From CAYMJA01 sp964391095 (GTDB lineage Bacteria; Patescibacteriota; Minisyncoccia; Minisyncoccales; GWA2-38-27): DNA of 64,000 bases. Location of the stretch: NCBI GenBank assembly GCA_964391095.1, contig CAYMJA010000002.1:23243-87242 (forward strand), in the 5' to 3' direction. Position 1 is the first letter of the stretch; every line of letters begins with the position of its first letter. The notes under the pieces were generated by a model. That model was not told the origin of the DNA and searched no databases. It was given only the letters and a program-made list of their open reading frames with translations. Shown here piece after piece: positions 15,910-22,833 of the stretch. A program made the position numbers and the translations under genes.

Positions 15910-17379
15910 ATGATACTTATTCCAGCAATTGACATCATAGGGGGGAAGTGTGTTAGATTATTCAAGGGCGATTTTAGATTGAAGAAAATATATAATTCTA
16001 ATCCCTTAAAAATAGCTCTAGCTTTTGAGAAAGCAGGATTGAAAAGATTACATTTGATTGATTTGGAGGGGGCAAAAGAGGGAAAAATTAAAAATTGGCA
16101 GATAATTAAGAAAATTACTCAAAATACAAATCTTTTGATTGAATTTGGCGGAGGGGTTCAAAACGAAAAAGATATTAGGAATCTTTTGAATTTAGGGATA
16201 AATAGAGTGATTTTGGGAAGTTTGGTTTTGAAAGAGCCGGGAAGATTTAGAAAAATTTTAGAAAAATTTAAAGATAAAATTATTGTTGGAGTTGATATAA
16301 AAAAGGATAAAATTTATTATCACGGATGGCAGAAAGAATCAAAAAAAGAACTTTATCTTTTTTTGAAAAAGTTAACCAAATTAGGGGTAAAAACGATAAT
16401 TTGCACTGATATTGAAAGAGACGGCGCATTAAAGGGCCCAAATCTCTCTTTGTATAAGAGATTAATCAGACAATTCCCAAACTTTGAAATAATTGCGGCT
16501 GGAGGAATAAGAAATAAAGAAGATTTGAAAAAACTTTCAAAAATTAAAATTGCTGGAGCAATTATTGGAAAAGCTATTTACGAAAATAAAATATCATTGG
16601 CAGGTTTGAAATCTATGTCCTCAAAAAAGATTGTTCCTTGCCTTGACTGTAAATTAGTAAGAGGAAAATGGAAGGTTGTTAAAGGGATAAAATTCGAAGA
16701 TTTAAGATTAGCCGGTAACCCAGTCAGGTTGGCTAAAAAATATTCGGAAGAAGGAGCCGATGAATTGGCTATGCTTGATATTTCTGCTTCTCAAGAAAAA
16801 CGTAAACCCTTTTTTGATTTAGTAAAAAAAGTTTCAAAAGTTATCACAATTCCTTTAACTGTTGGTGGAGGAATTGGTACTATTTCTGATATCGAGAAAT
16901 TATTAAAAGCCGGAGGAAACAAAGTTTCTTTAAATACTTCTGTTGTTAAGAATCCTCAATTTTTAAACAAAGCAGTTAAAAAATTTGGGTCGGAAAAAAT
17001 TATTGTGGCTATTGATACAAAAAAGCGTAACAAAAACTGGAAAGTTTGTATTTTAGGCGGAACAAAAGTAACAAATTTGGATGCAGTAAAATGGGCAAAG
17101 GAAGTAGAAGAGAAAGGAGCTGGGGAATTGTTGCCCACTTCAAAAGATAAAGACGGAACCAAAAAGGGTTATGAAATAGGATTTCTGAGAGAATTAAGAC
17201 GAAATGTTTCTATTCCGATTACCGCTTCCGGAGGAGCGGGTAAAAAGAAAGATTTTTTAGATGTTTTTAGGAAAGCTAAAATTAATACTGCCTTGGCCGC
17301 CTCTCTCTTTCATTTTAAAGAAATTAAAATTCCAGAATTAAAAAAATATTTAAGAAAAAATGGAATTAATGTTAATTAA
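15910..17379 (+). CDS. hisAF: HisA-HisF fusion protein
   Basis: 489 aa, two (beta-alpha)8 barrels in one frame. Residues 1-about 236 match HisA (ProFAR isomerase): LIPAIDIIGGKCVRL with the N-terminal catalytic Asp, LLIEFGGGVQ, and TDIERDGALKGPN with the second catalytic Asp. Residues about 238-489 match HisF, the cyclase subunit of imidazole glycerol phosphate synthase: KKIVPCLDCKLVRGKW..VVKGIKF (catalytic Asp in CLD), IPLTVGGGI, VAIDTK (second Asp), ELLPTSKDKDGTKKGYEI and ITASGGAG. HisA and HisF act in consecutive steps. No stop or frame change separates them; an internal ATG (16616) could give free HisF. HisH, the glutaminase partner of HisF, is not in the window. Confidence 0.92.
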   Translation: MILIPAIDIIGGKCVRLFKGDFRLKKIYNSNPLKIALAFEKAGLKRLHLIDLEGAKEGKIKNWQIIKKITQNTNLLIEFGGGVQNEKDIRNLLNLGINRVILGSLVLKEPGRFRKILEKFKDKIIVGVDIKKDKIYYHGWQKESKKELYLFLKKLTKLGVKTIICTDIERDGALKGPNLSLYKRLIRQFPNFEIIAAGGIRNKEDLKKLSKIKIAGAIIGKAIYENKISLAGLKSMSSKKIVPCLDCKLVRGKWKVVKGIKFEDLRLAGNPVRLAKKYSEEGADELAMLDISASQEKRKPFFDLVKKVSKVITIPLTVGGGIGTISDIEKLLKAGGNKVSLNTSVVKNPQFLNKAVKKFGSEKIIVAIDTKKRNKNWKVCILGGTKVTNLDAVKWAKEVEEKGAGELLPTSKDKDGTKKGYEIGFLRELRRNVSIPITASGGAGKKKDFLDVFRKAKINTALAASLFHFKEIKIPELKKYLRKNGINVN

Positions 17380-17710
17380 GAAAATGCCAAGACTTAATTG
17401 GAAGAAATCAAATGGTTTGATTCCGGTTATTACTCAAGATTATAAAACTAAAGAAGTTTTGATGCTGGGTTTTATGAATAAAAAGGCCTTGAAGAAAACC
17501 CTAAAACAAGGTAAAGTTACTTATTGGAGTCGAACCAGAAAAAAACTCTGGACTAAAGGAGAGACCTCTGGTCATTTTCAATTAATTAAAGGAATTTGGC
17601 TGGATTGTGATAACGATAGTTTATTAATAAAAGTTAAACAAATTGGCAATGTTTGTCATACAGGTCATAAAACCTGCTTTTTTAGAAAAATCTATGAAAA
17701 AAGAAAATAA
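17360..17710 (+). CDS. hisI: Phosphoribosyl-AMP cyclohydrolase
   Basis: Third step of histidine synthesis: opens the purine ring of PR-AMP. 116 aa or fewer. Family motifs WSRTRKKLWTKGETSGH and DCDNDSLLIKVKQIGNVCHTGHKTCFF are intact with the three zinc-binding Cys. No HisE (PR-ATP pyrophosphatase) domain is fused. The start is uncertain: ATG at 17360, 17369 or 17384 are all in frame; the first two overlap hisAF by 20 or 11 bp, and the third gives the family-like start MPRLNWKK. It is part of the tight operon hisAF-hisI-hisG-hisG. Confidence 0.9.
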   Translation: MELMLIKKMPRLNWKKSNGLIPVITQDYKTKEVLMLGFMNKKALKKTLKQGKVTYWSRTRKKLWTKGETSGHFQLIKGIWLDCDNDSLLIKVKQIGNVCHTGHKTCFFRKIYEKRK

Positions 17711-18575
17711 AATAAAATTTGGAATCCCGGGAGGATTTCTTAAAAAATCGGTGGAGGAACTTTTTAAGATGAGTGGATACGATTTTAGAATTAATGAAAA
17801 GCTTTCAATGGTGTACATAGACGACCCTGAAATTGAATGTTTTTTTGCTAGGGCGAAAGAAATTGCTCCCTTGGTTGAGAGGGGGATTTTAGATGGAGGA
17901 ATAGTGAGCCGAACTGTTATCGCCGAGACAAAAACGAAAATAATTGATGTTTCTGATTTAGGGGTTTTAGATCCCAACTGGGAAGAAACAAAATTAGTTT
18001 TAGCTGTTCCCAAAAGTTCCCCTATAAAATCCCTAAACGACTTAAAAGAGAAAAAAATCATTACCCGGGTTCCTGAAATTACTAAGGGTTTTCTAAAAAG
18101 GCATAAAATTTCAGCTATCATTGAGTTTTCTGACAGTACTAACGAATCAAGGGTGCCGGTTTATGCTGATGCAGTAGTTGAATTTACCAACACAGGCACT
18201 ACTTTAAAATTCTATAACTTAAAGATTTTAGCTGTTTTGATGAAAGATTCAATAATTATTGCAGCCAATCCGAAATCTTTAAAGAATAAATGGAAAAGAA
18301 AAAAAATAGAAGATTTAGGACTTTTACTTAAAGGAGCGAGAACTGCCCAGGAATATAGCGGCTTAATGCTTCATGCTTCTAATAATATAATGGAAGAAGT
18401 TTTAAAAATTTTACCTGCCCTAAAAAAACCAACCGTAACTCATTTACGAGGAGAAAACCGCTTTGATGTTTTTACCGTTGCTAAAATAAAAGAAATAAGA
18501 GAACTTATTCCTAAACTGAAGAAAATCGGCTGTACTGATATTGTTGAACTTCCTTTAAATAAAGTGATAATTTAA
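17694..18575 (+). CDS. hisG: HisG paralog 1, degenerate active site (ATP phosphoribosyltransferase-like)
   Basis: Long-form HisG fold, 293 aa. The ATG at 17694 is preferred; an upstream TTG would overlap hisI by 68 bp. It keeps the PRPP-type loop TNTGTTLKFYNL (about residues 181-192) and the C-terminal regulatory domain ending ELIPKLKKIGCTDIVELPLNKV. It has lost other hallmarks: the N-terminal PKG is PGG (GIPGGFLKKS) and the usual GISGxDW is GGIVSRTVI. Overlaps hisI by 17 bp. Probably a non-catalytic or specialised partner of the second HisG; this is inference. Confidence 0.8.
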   Translation: MKKENKIKFGIPGGFLKKSVEELFKMSGYDFRINEKLSMVYIDDPEIECFFARAKEIAPLVERGILDGGIVSRTVIAETKTKIIDVSDLGVLDPNWEETKLVLAVPKSSPIKSLNDLKEKKIITRVPEITKGFLKRHKISAIIEFSDSTNESRVPVYADAVVEFTNTGTTLKFYNLKILAVLMKDSIIIAANPKSLKNKWKRKKIEDLGLLLKGARTAQEYSGLMLHASNNIMEEVLKILPALKKPTVTHLRGENRFDVFTVAKIKEIRELIPKLKKIGCTDIVELPLNKVII

Positions 18576-19453
18576 TGAAGAATAAGAAAATAAAATTAGC
18601 CATACCAAAAGGGTCTCTTCAAGAATATACTTTGAGAATTTTTAGATTAGCAGGTTTTGACATCGAAATTCCTGAAAGGAGATATTTTTTAAAGATTAAC
18701 GACCCCGAAATTGAATGTTTTTTATTGAGACCCCAGGAGATCCCAAAATATATTGAAAAAGGAAAGTTGGATTTGGGTATTAGCGGAGATGACTGGATTG
18801 CAGAGACAGGAGCAAGGGTCATAGATGTCTGTGATTTAAAATATGCTAAAAGAGAAATAAGAAAAATAAAATGGGTTTTGGCTGTCCCAAAAGATTCAGA
18901 AATAAAATCAGTCAAAGACCTCGAAGGAAAAACCATTTCTACTGAAGTGGTAAATTTAGCAAAGGATTATTTAAGGAGGAATAAAGTAAAGGCAAAAGTT
19001 GAATTTTCTTGGGGGACAACCGAGGTAAAACCGCCGAGATTTGCCGATGCCGCAATCGATTTAATTGAAACAGGGATTTCTCTAAAAGCTCATAATTTGA
19101 AAATTATTGATACAATTTTAGAAAGTTCGACAAAATTAATTGCTAATAAGATATCATGGGAAAATGAATGGAAAAGAGAAAAGATAAAAAATTTAGCCCT
19201 TTTATTGAAAGGAGCAGTTGACAGTGAGGGAATGGTAAATTTAACGATGCATGTTTCTGAAAAAAACCTGAGAAGGATTCTGGGGATTTCTCTTGAATTG
19301 AAATCACCAGCTGTTAAAAAAATAGCTGGCGAGGATTGGTACGACGTCTCTTTTTATTGCAAAAAGAAGAAAACCAGAGAATTAATTCCAAAATTAACAA
19401 GATTGGGTTGTCAAGCAATAGTCGAATTCCCTTTTAATAAAGTAATATTATAG
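18575..19453 (+). CDS. hisG: ATP phosphoribosyltransferase HisG (long form)
   Basis: First and feedback-controlled step of histidine synthesis: ATP + PRPP to PR-ATP. 292 aa. N-terminal KLAIPKGSLQEYTLRIFRLAGF, LDLGISGDDWIAE (about residues 66-78) and PRPP loop LIETGISLKAHNL are all canonical. The C-terminal PII-like regulatory domain is present (TRELIPKLTRLGCQAIVEFPFNKV), so it is the hexameric long form that does not need HisZ. It overlaps the previous gene by one base (TAATG). Confidence 0.9.
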   Translation: MKNKKIKLAIPKGSLQEYTLRIFRLAGFDIEIPERRYFLKINDPEIECFLLRPQEIPKYIEKGKLDLGISGDDWIAETGARVIDVCDLKYAKREIRKIKWVLAVPKDSEIKSVKDLEGKTISTEVVNLAKDYLRRNKVKAKVEFSWGTTEVKPPRFADAAIDLIETGISLKAHNLKIIDTILESSTKLIANKISWENEWKREKIKNLALLLKGAVDSEGMVNLTMHVSEKNLRRILGISLELKSPAVKKIAGEDWYDVSFYCKKKKTRELIPKLTRLGCQAIVEFPFNKVIL

Positions 19454-19457
19454 AAGG

Positions 19458-20693
19458 CTAACGTCTTAATTCAAGTTTTAATCTTTTGACTAATTTGTTA
19501 ATTTCTACCAACTCTATTTTCTTGCTATTGCGTTTTTTCAACTCAACACTATTTTTTCCTAATGTTTTTTTACTGACAACAATTCTGATTGGGATACCAA
19601 TTAGGTCGGCGTCAGCAAATTTTTCTCCGGCGCTTTTATCTTCTCGGTCATCGTAAAGTACTTCTATTTGGTTTTGTTTTAAGGTTTGATAGGTTTCTTC
19701 TGCTTTTTTATCAAAGCCAAGCAGGTGCACTATAAACGGTGCTACAGGACTGGGCCAAATTAGGCCCTTTTTATCATGATATGTTTCAGCAATCACTCCC
19801 ATTAATCTGCCCAAGCCAATTCCGTAACAACCCATAACAACATCCTGCCTTTGCCCTTTTTTATTAGTAAACCGAAAATTGAAAGATTTAGAAAATTTTG
19901 TTCCTAATTTAAAAATATTACCCACCTCGACTGCTTTCTTCTTTTCAAAATTACTACCGCCGCAGTCAGGACATTTTTTTATTTCATCTTTAATTTCACG
20001 ATTGATTGCCAGATTGCAATTTTGGCAAATATAGATTAGGTCTTCACCAGCTGGGATAGTTGTTTGAAACTCGTGGGAATATTTTGAAAAAGTGCCACCT
20101 GAAGCATAAGTATAATAGGTCTTTTTTCCTAAACCACAGCGCTCAAAAATTTTAAAGTAAGCCCTCTTTACAGATTCATAATATTTGTCCAAATGTTTTT
20201 GGTCTCTATGGAAAGAATATAAGTCCTTCATTAGAAATTCACGGTTTCGGATAATTCCCGACTTTGCTCGCAATTCATTTCTAAATTTAGTTTGAAATTG
20301 ATAGACTGCTTTTGGTAAATCTTTATAAGAAGAAATATATTTTTTCATTAAAGGTGTTATTATTTCCTCATGGCTTTGACCTAAAACCAGCTTCATTTTA
20401 TTTTTTAATTCAGTATAAAAAAGTATATCCAGCTTATCCCGACCGGTTTTTTTGTAGTTCTCTAAGGGATGTAAGGCAGGCATAAAAATTTCTTGACCGC
20501 CAATACTATTTATTTCTTCCCTGATAATGTTTTCGATTTTTTTCAATACTTGCCAACCTAAAGGCAGGATAGTGTAAACACCGGCAAATAATTTATCAAT
20601 AAAACCGGCTTGGATTAAAATCCGAGCACTAGCGCTTTCTTCATCTTTAGGAGCCTTTTTTAGGGTTTTAGTAAAAAGCTCAGATTGTTTCAT
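19458..20693 (-). CDS. proS: Prolyl-tRNA synthetase lacking the editing insertion
   Basis: 411 aa. Class II motifs are present: motif 1 region (GVYTILPLGWQVLKKIENIIREE), motif 2 (FRNELRAKSGIIRNREFLMKDLYSFH), and motif 3 (GCYGIGLGRLMGVIAE). Standard bacterial ProS (about 570 aa) carries a YbaK-like editing domain of about 180 residues between motifs 2 and 3. Here only a zinc-ribbon-like stretch, YICQNCNLAIN...KKCPDCGG, occupies that place. The anticodon-binding domain (YDDREDKSAGEKFADADLIGIP) is intact. Misacylated Ala-tRNA-Pro would need a trans-acting editor. Convergent with hisG, 4 bp apart. Confidence 0.93.
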   Translation of the reverse strand: MKQSELFTKTLKKAPKDEESASARILIQAGFIDKLFAGVYTILPLGWQVLKKIENIIREEINSIGGQEIFMPALHPLENYKKTGRDKLDILFYTELKNKMKLVLGQSHEEIITPLMKKYISSYKDLPKAVYQFQTKFRNELRAKSGIIRNREFLMKDLYSFHRDQKHLDKYYESVKRAYFKIFERCGLGKKTYYTYASGGTFSKYSHEFQTTIPAGEDLIYICQNCNLAINREIKDEIKKCPDCGGSNFEKKKAVEVGNIFKLGTKFSKSFNFRFTNKKGQRQDVVMGCYGIGLGRLMGVIAETYHDKKGLIWPSPVAPFIVHLLGFDKKAEETYQTLKQNQIEVLYDDREDKSAGEKFADADLIGIPIRIVVSKKTLGKNSVELKKRNSKKIELVEINKLVKRLKLELRR

Positions 20694-20756
20694 AATTACA
20701 AGTGAGGGAGAAGAAGAAAAATTTATTTTTCTTCTTCAACCGAGCGAAGTAATTAT
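20692..20756. repeat. Palindromic element family F, copy 1 (5' leader of proS)
   Basis: 65 bp: outer arms ATAATTAC (20692-20699) and GTAATTAT (20749-20756), with an inner perfect hairpin of GAAGAAGAAAAAT with its complement. The core GAGGGA...TTTATTTT...AACCGAGCGA is shared with 33950-34010. It overlaps the first bases of proS (start codon at 20693-20691). Confidence 0.7.
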
Positions 20757-20868
20757 ATAAGACGTTAATCTTCTATAATTTTAGAATAATTCTACTCTGT
20801 GCTAACATTAAAAGCAGGATTCTGTTATTTATATTAGCACATCTAACCGGAAACCGTAAGGGTAGGAA

Positions 20869-20897
20869 TTGACAGGAAGTTTTCCTTTTGGTAAAAT
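20869..20897 (+). promoter_or_regulatory. Promoter of nusA
   Basis: TTGACA (20869-20874), 17-bp spacer, TAAAAT (20892-20897). The leader is about 57 nt and holds a hairpin. Confidence 0.85.
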
Positions 20898-20925
20898 AAA
20901 ACTAGTAATTGTAGAAAATGATTTT

Positions 20926-20947
20926 TTGTCCGTTGGAAAACGGACAA
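20926..20947 (+). promoter_or_regulatory. Leader hairpin of nusA
   Basis: TTGTCCGTT (20926-20934), loop GGAA, AACGGACAA (20939-20947), then TTTTG, 13 bp before the nusA ATG. NusA is known to act on hairpin pauses and to control its own operon in other bacteria, so an attenuator is possible. A similar hairpin with the same CCGTT-GGAA-AACGG core lies at 28768-28801. Confidence 0.55.
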
Positions 20948-20960
20948 TTTTGTTAAACCT

Positions 20961-22268
20961 ATGGATATAAAAAATTTTAAATCAGCAATTTCTCAAATCG
21001 CAGAGGAAAAGGGTATTCCTTCAGAAAGGGTTATAGAAAGTATTGAGTCAGCCATAGCCGCTGCTTATAAAAAGGACTATGGTGAAAAAGGACAGATAAT
21101 TAAAGCCCGGCTTTCGGAAAACGGAGATGTTAAATTTTGGCAGATTCAAATAGTTGTTTCAGCCGATATGATTTATTCTGAAAAAGAATTAGAAGAATTA
21201 AAAGAAAAAAAGAAGACTAGATTACCTCAAGCCCCGTTAGAGGTTGCAAGGGCGAAGAAGGACCACAAAACAAGCGAACCTCTAAAGGGGCAAGCTGAAA
21301 AAGAAGAGAAAATTCGTTTTAACCCAGAAAAACATATTATGATAGAAGAAGCAAGAAAAATAAAGCCGAAAATTAAAGCTGGCGAGGAATTAAAAATACC
21401 TCTAAAAACTCAAAAAGATTATGGCCGCATTGCTGCCCAGACCGCAAAGCAGGTAATTTTACAGAAGATTAGAGAGGCAGAAAGAGAGACAATTTTTGAG
21501 GAATATAAGTCAAAGGAAGGAGAGCTAATTTCCGGGATTGTTCAGAGGATAGAGAGTAAGAATGTATATATTGATATTGGTAAAACCTTAGGGATTTTAG
21601 CAAAAGAAGAACAAGTTTACGGTGAGTTTTATAGACCAGGCCAAAGACTTAAGACCTATATTTTAAAAGTGGAGAAAACCTCAAAGGGACCGGTAGTTTT
21701 CTTATCTCGAGTCTATCCAAAAATAGTATCTAAACTTTTTGAGTTGGAAGTTCCTGAGATTTCTCAAGGGTCAGTGGTGATTAAATCAATTGCTCGAGAG
21801 GCAGGTTCTCGTTCAAAAATCGCCTTGGAGTCAAAAGAAGAGGGAGTAGACCCTATAGGAAGCGCGGTTGGTCAAAAAGGAACAAGAGTTATGGCTGTAA
21901 TTAATGAATTAGGAGGAGAAAAAGTTGATATTGTTGAATATTCTGAAAATCCAGAAGAATATATTACCAATGCCCTCTCTCCAGCTAAAATAATAGAAGT
22001 GAAAATCATGCCGAAGAACAAAGCTGTTTGTATTGTTTCAGAAGACCAATTATCTTTAGCTATTGGGAAAGACGGCCAAAACGTAAGATTAGCAGCGAAA
22101 CTTACCGGTTGGAAAATAGACATTAGACCACCAGAAGAAGCAGTAGCTGAGAAAAAAGAAATAAAGAAAGAGAAGGGGGGAAAAGGAAAGGCAAAGAAAG
22201 AGAAAGAAAAAGAGAAAAAAATAACAAAAGAAAAAAGCCAAAAAACTGCAAAGTCGAGTAAAAAATAA
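20961..22268 (+). CDS. nusA: Transcription termination/antitermination factor NusA
   Basis: 435 aa. N-terminal RNA-polymerase-binding domain (SAISQIAEEKGIPSERVIESIESAIAAAYKKDYG), S1 domain (GELISGIVQRIESKNVYIDIG, from about residue 187), KH1 (IGSAVGQKGTRVMAVINELGGEKVDIV) and KH2 (CIVSEDQLSLAIGKDGQNVRLAAKLTGWKID). There is no C-terminal acidic repeat domain; instead a Lys/Glu-rich tail. Residues about 90-110 (PLEVARAKKDHKTSEPLKGQ) are encoded by a 61-bp palindromic element (21231-21291) inside the N-terminal domain. Confidence 0.95.
   Translation: MDIKNFKSAISQIAEEKGIPSERVIESIESAIAAAYKKDYGEKGQIIKARLSENGDVKFWQIQIVVSADMIYSEKELEELKEKKKTRLPQAPLEVARAKKDHKTSEPLKGQAEKEEKIRFNPEKHIMIEEARKIKPKIKAGEELKIPLKTQKDYGRIAAQTAKQVILQKIREAERETIFEEYKSKEGELISGIVQRIESKNVYIDIGKTLGILAKEEQVYGEFYRPGQRLKTYILKVEKTSKGPVVFLSRVYPKIVSKLFELEVPEISQGSVVIKSIAREAGSRSKIALESKEEGVDPIGSAVGQKGTRVMAVINELGGEKVDIVEYSENPEEYITNALSPAKIIEVKIMPKNKAVCIVSEDQLSLAIGKDGQNVRLAAKLTGWKIDIRPPEEAVAEKKEIKKEKGGKGKAKKEKEKEKKITKEKSQKTAKSSKK
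21231..21291. repeat. Palindromic element family A, copy 3 (inside nusA)
   Basis: Ends GCCCCGTTAGAGGTT (21231-21245) and AACCTCTAAAGGGGC (21277-21291), one mismatch, total 61 bp. It is read in a different frame from the rsmA/yifB copies: PLEVARAKKDHKTSEPLKG. Confidence 0.85.
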
Positions 22269-22290
22269 ACTAATAAACCAAGTATTTATT

Positions 22291-22833
22291 ATGATTAATT
22301 TGTTTCAAGATATTTCAGCTGGGGAAAATCCACCAGCAAAAATTAATGTAGTGGTGGATATTTCTAAAGGTTCGAGGAATAAATACGAATATAAAGAAGA
22401 TGAAGGATATTTTAAGTTAGATAGGACACTTTACTCCCCGATGTTTTTTCCATTTGAATATGGCTTTATTCCCCAAACCATATCCGAAGATGGTGATGCA
22501 TTGGATGTGATTCTTCTTACCACTTATCCTACTTTTCCCGGATGTGTTATTCAAGCTCGTCCAATTGGAGCGTTTTTAATGAAAGACGAGAAAGGAACTG
22601 ATAATAAAATTGTGGCTGTTCCTTTAGAAAAGATAGACCCTCGCTTTAAAGAAATTCAAAAAATAGAAAATCTTGGAGGACATCTAAAAAAAGAGATAGA
22701 GCTTTTCTTGGCAGACTACAAGAAATTAGAGAAAGAAAAATACAAATTTGTTAAAATCGAAGGCTGGGCAGGAATAGAGAAAGCTCAAGAAATAATCAAG
22801 AAGGGAATAGAGAAATATGGAAGTAAAGATTAA
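22291..22833 (+). CDS. ppa: Inorganic pyrophosphatase (family I)
   Basis: 180 aa. Hydrolyses PPi and thereby drives biosynthesis. The family signature EDGDALDVILL (D-x-D-x-x-D metal ligands), ISKGSRNKYEYKEDEG and the FEYGFIPQT segment are intact. Downstream tig overlaps by 17 bp; nusA-ppa-tig appears to be one unit. Confidence 0.95.
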   Translation: MINLFQDISAGENPPAKINVVVDISKGSRNKYEYKEDEGYFKLDRTLYSPMFFPFEYGFIPQTISEDGDALDVILLTTYPTFPGCVIQARPIGAFLMKDEKGTDNKIVAVPLEKIDPRFKEIQKIENLGGHLKKEIELFLADYKKLEKEKYKFVKIEGWAGIEKAQEIIKKGIEKYGSKD

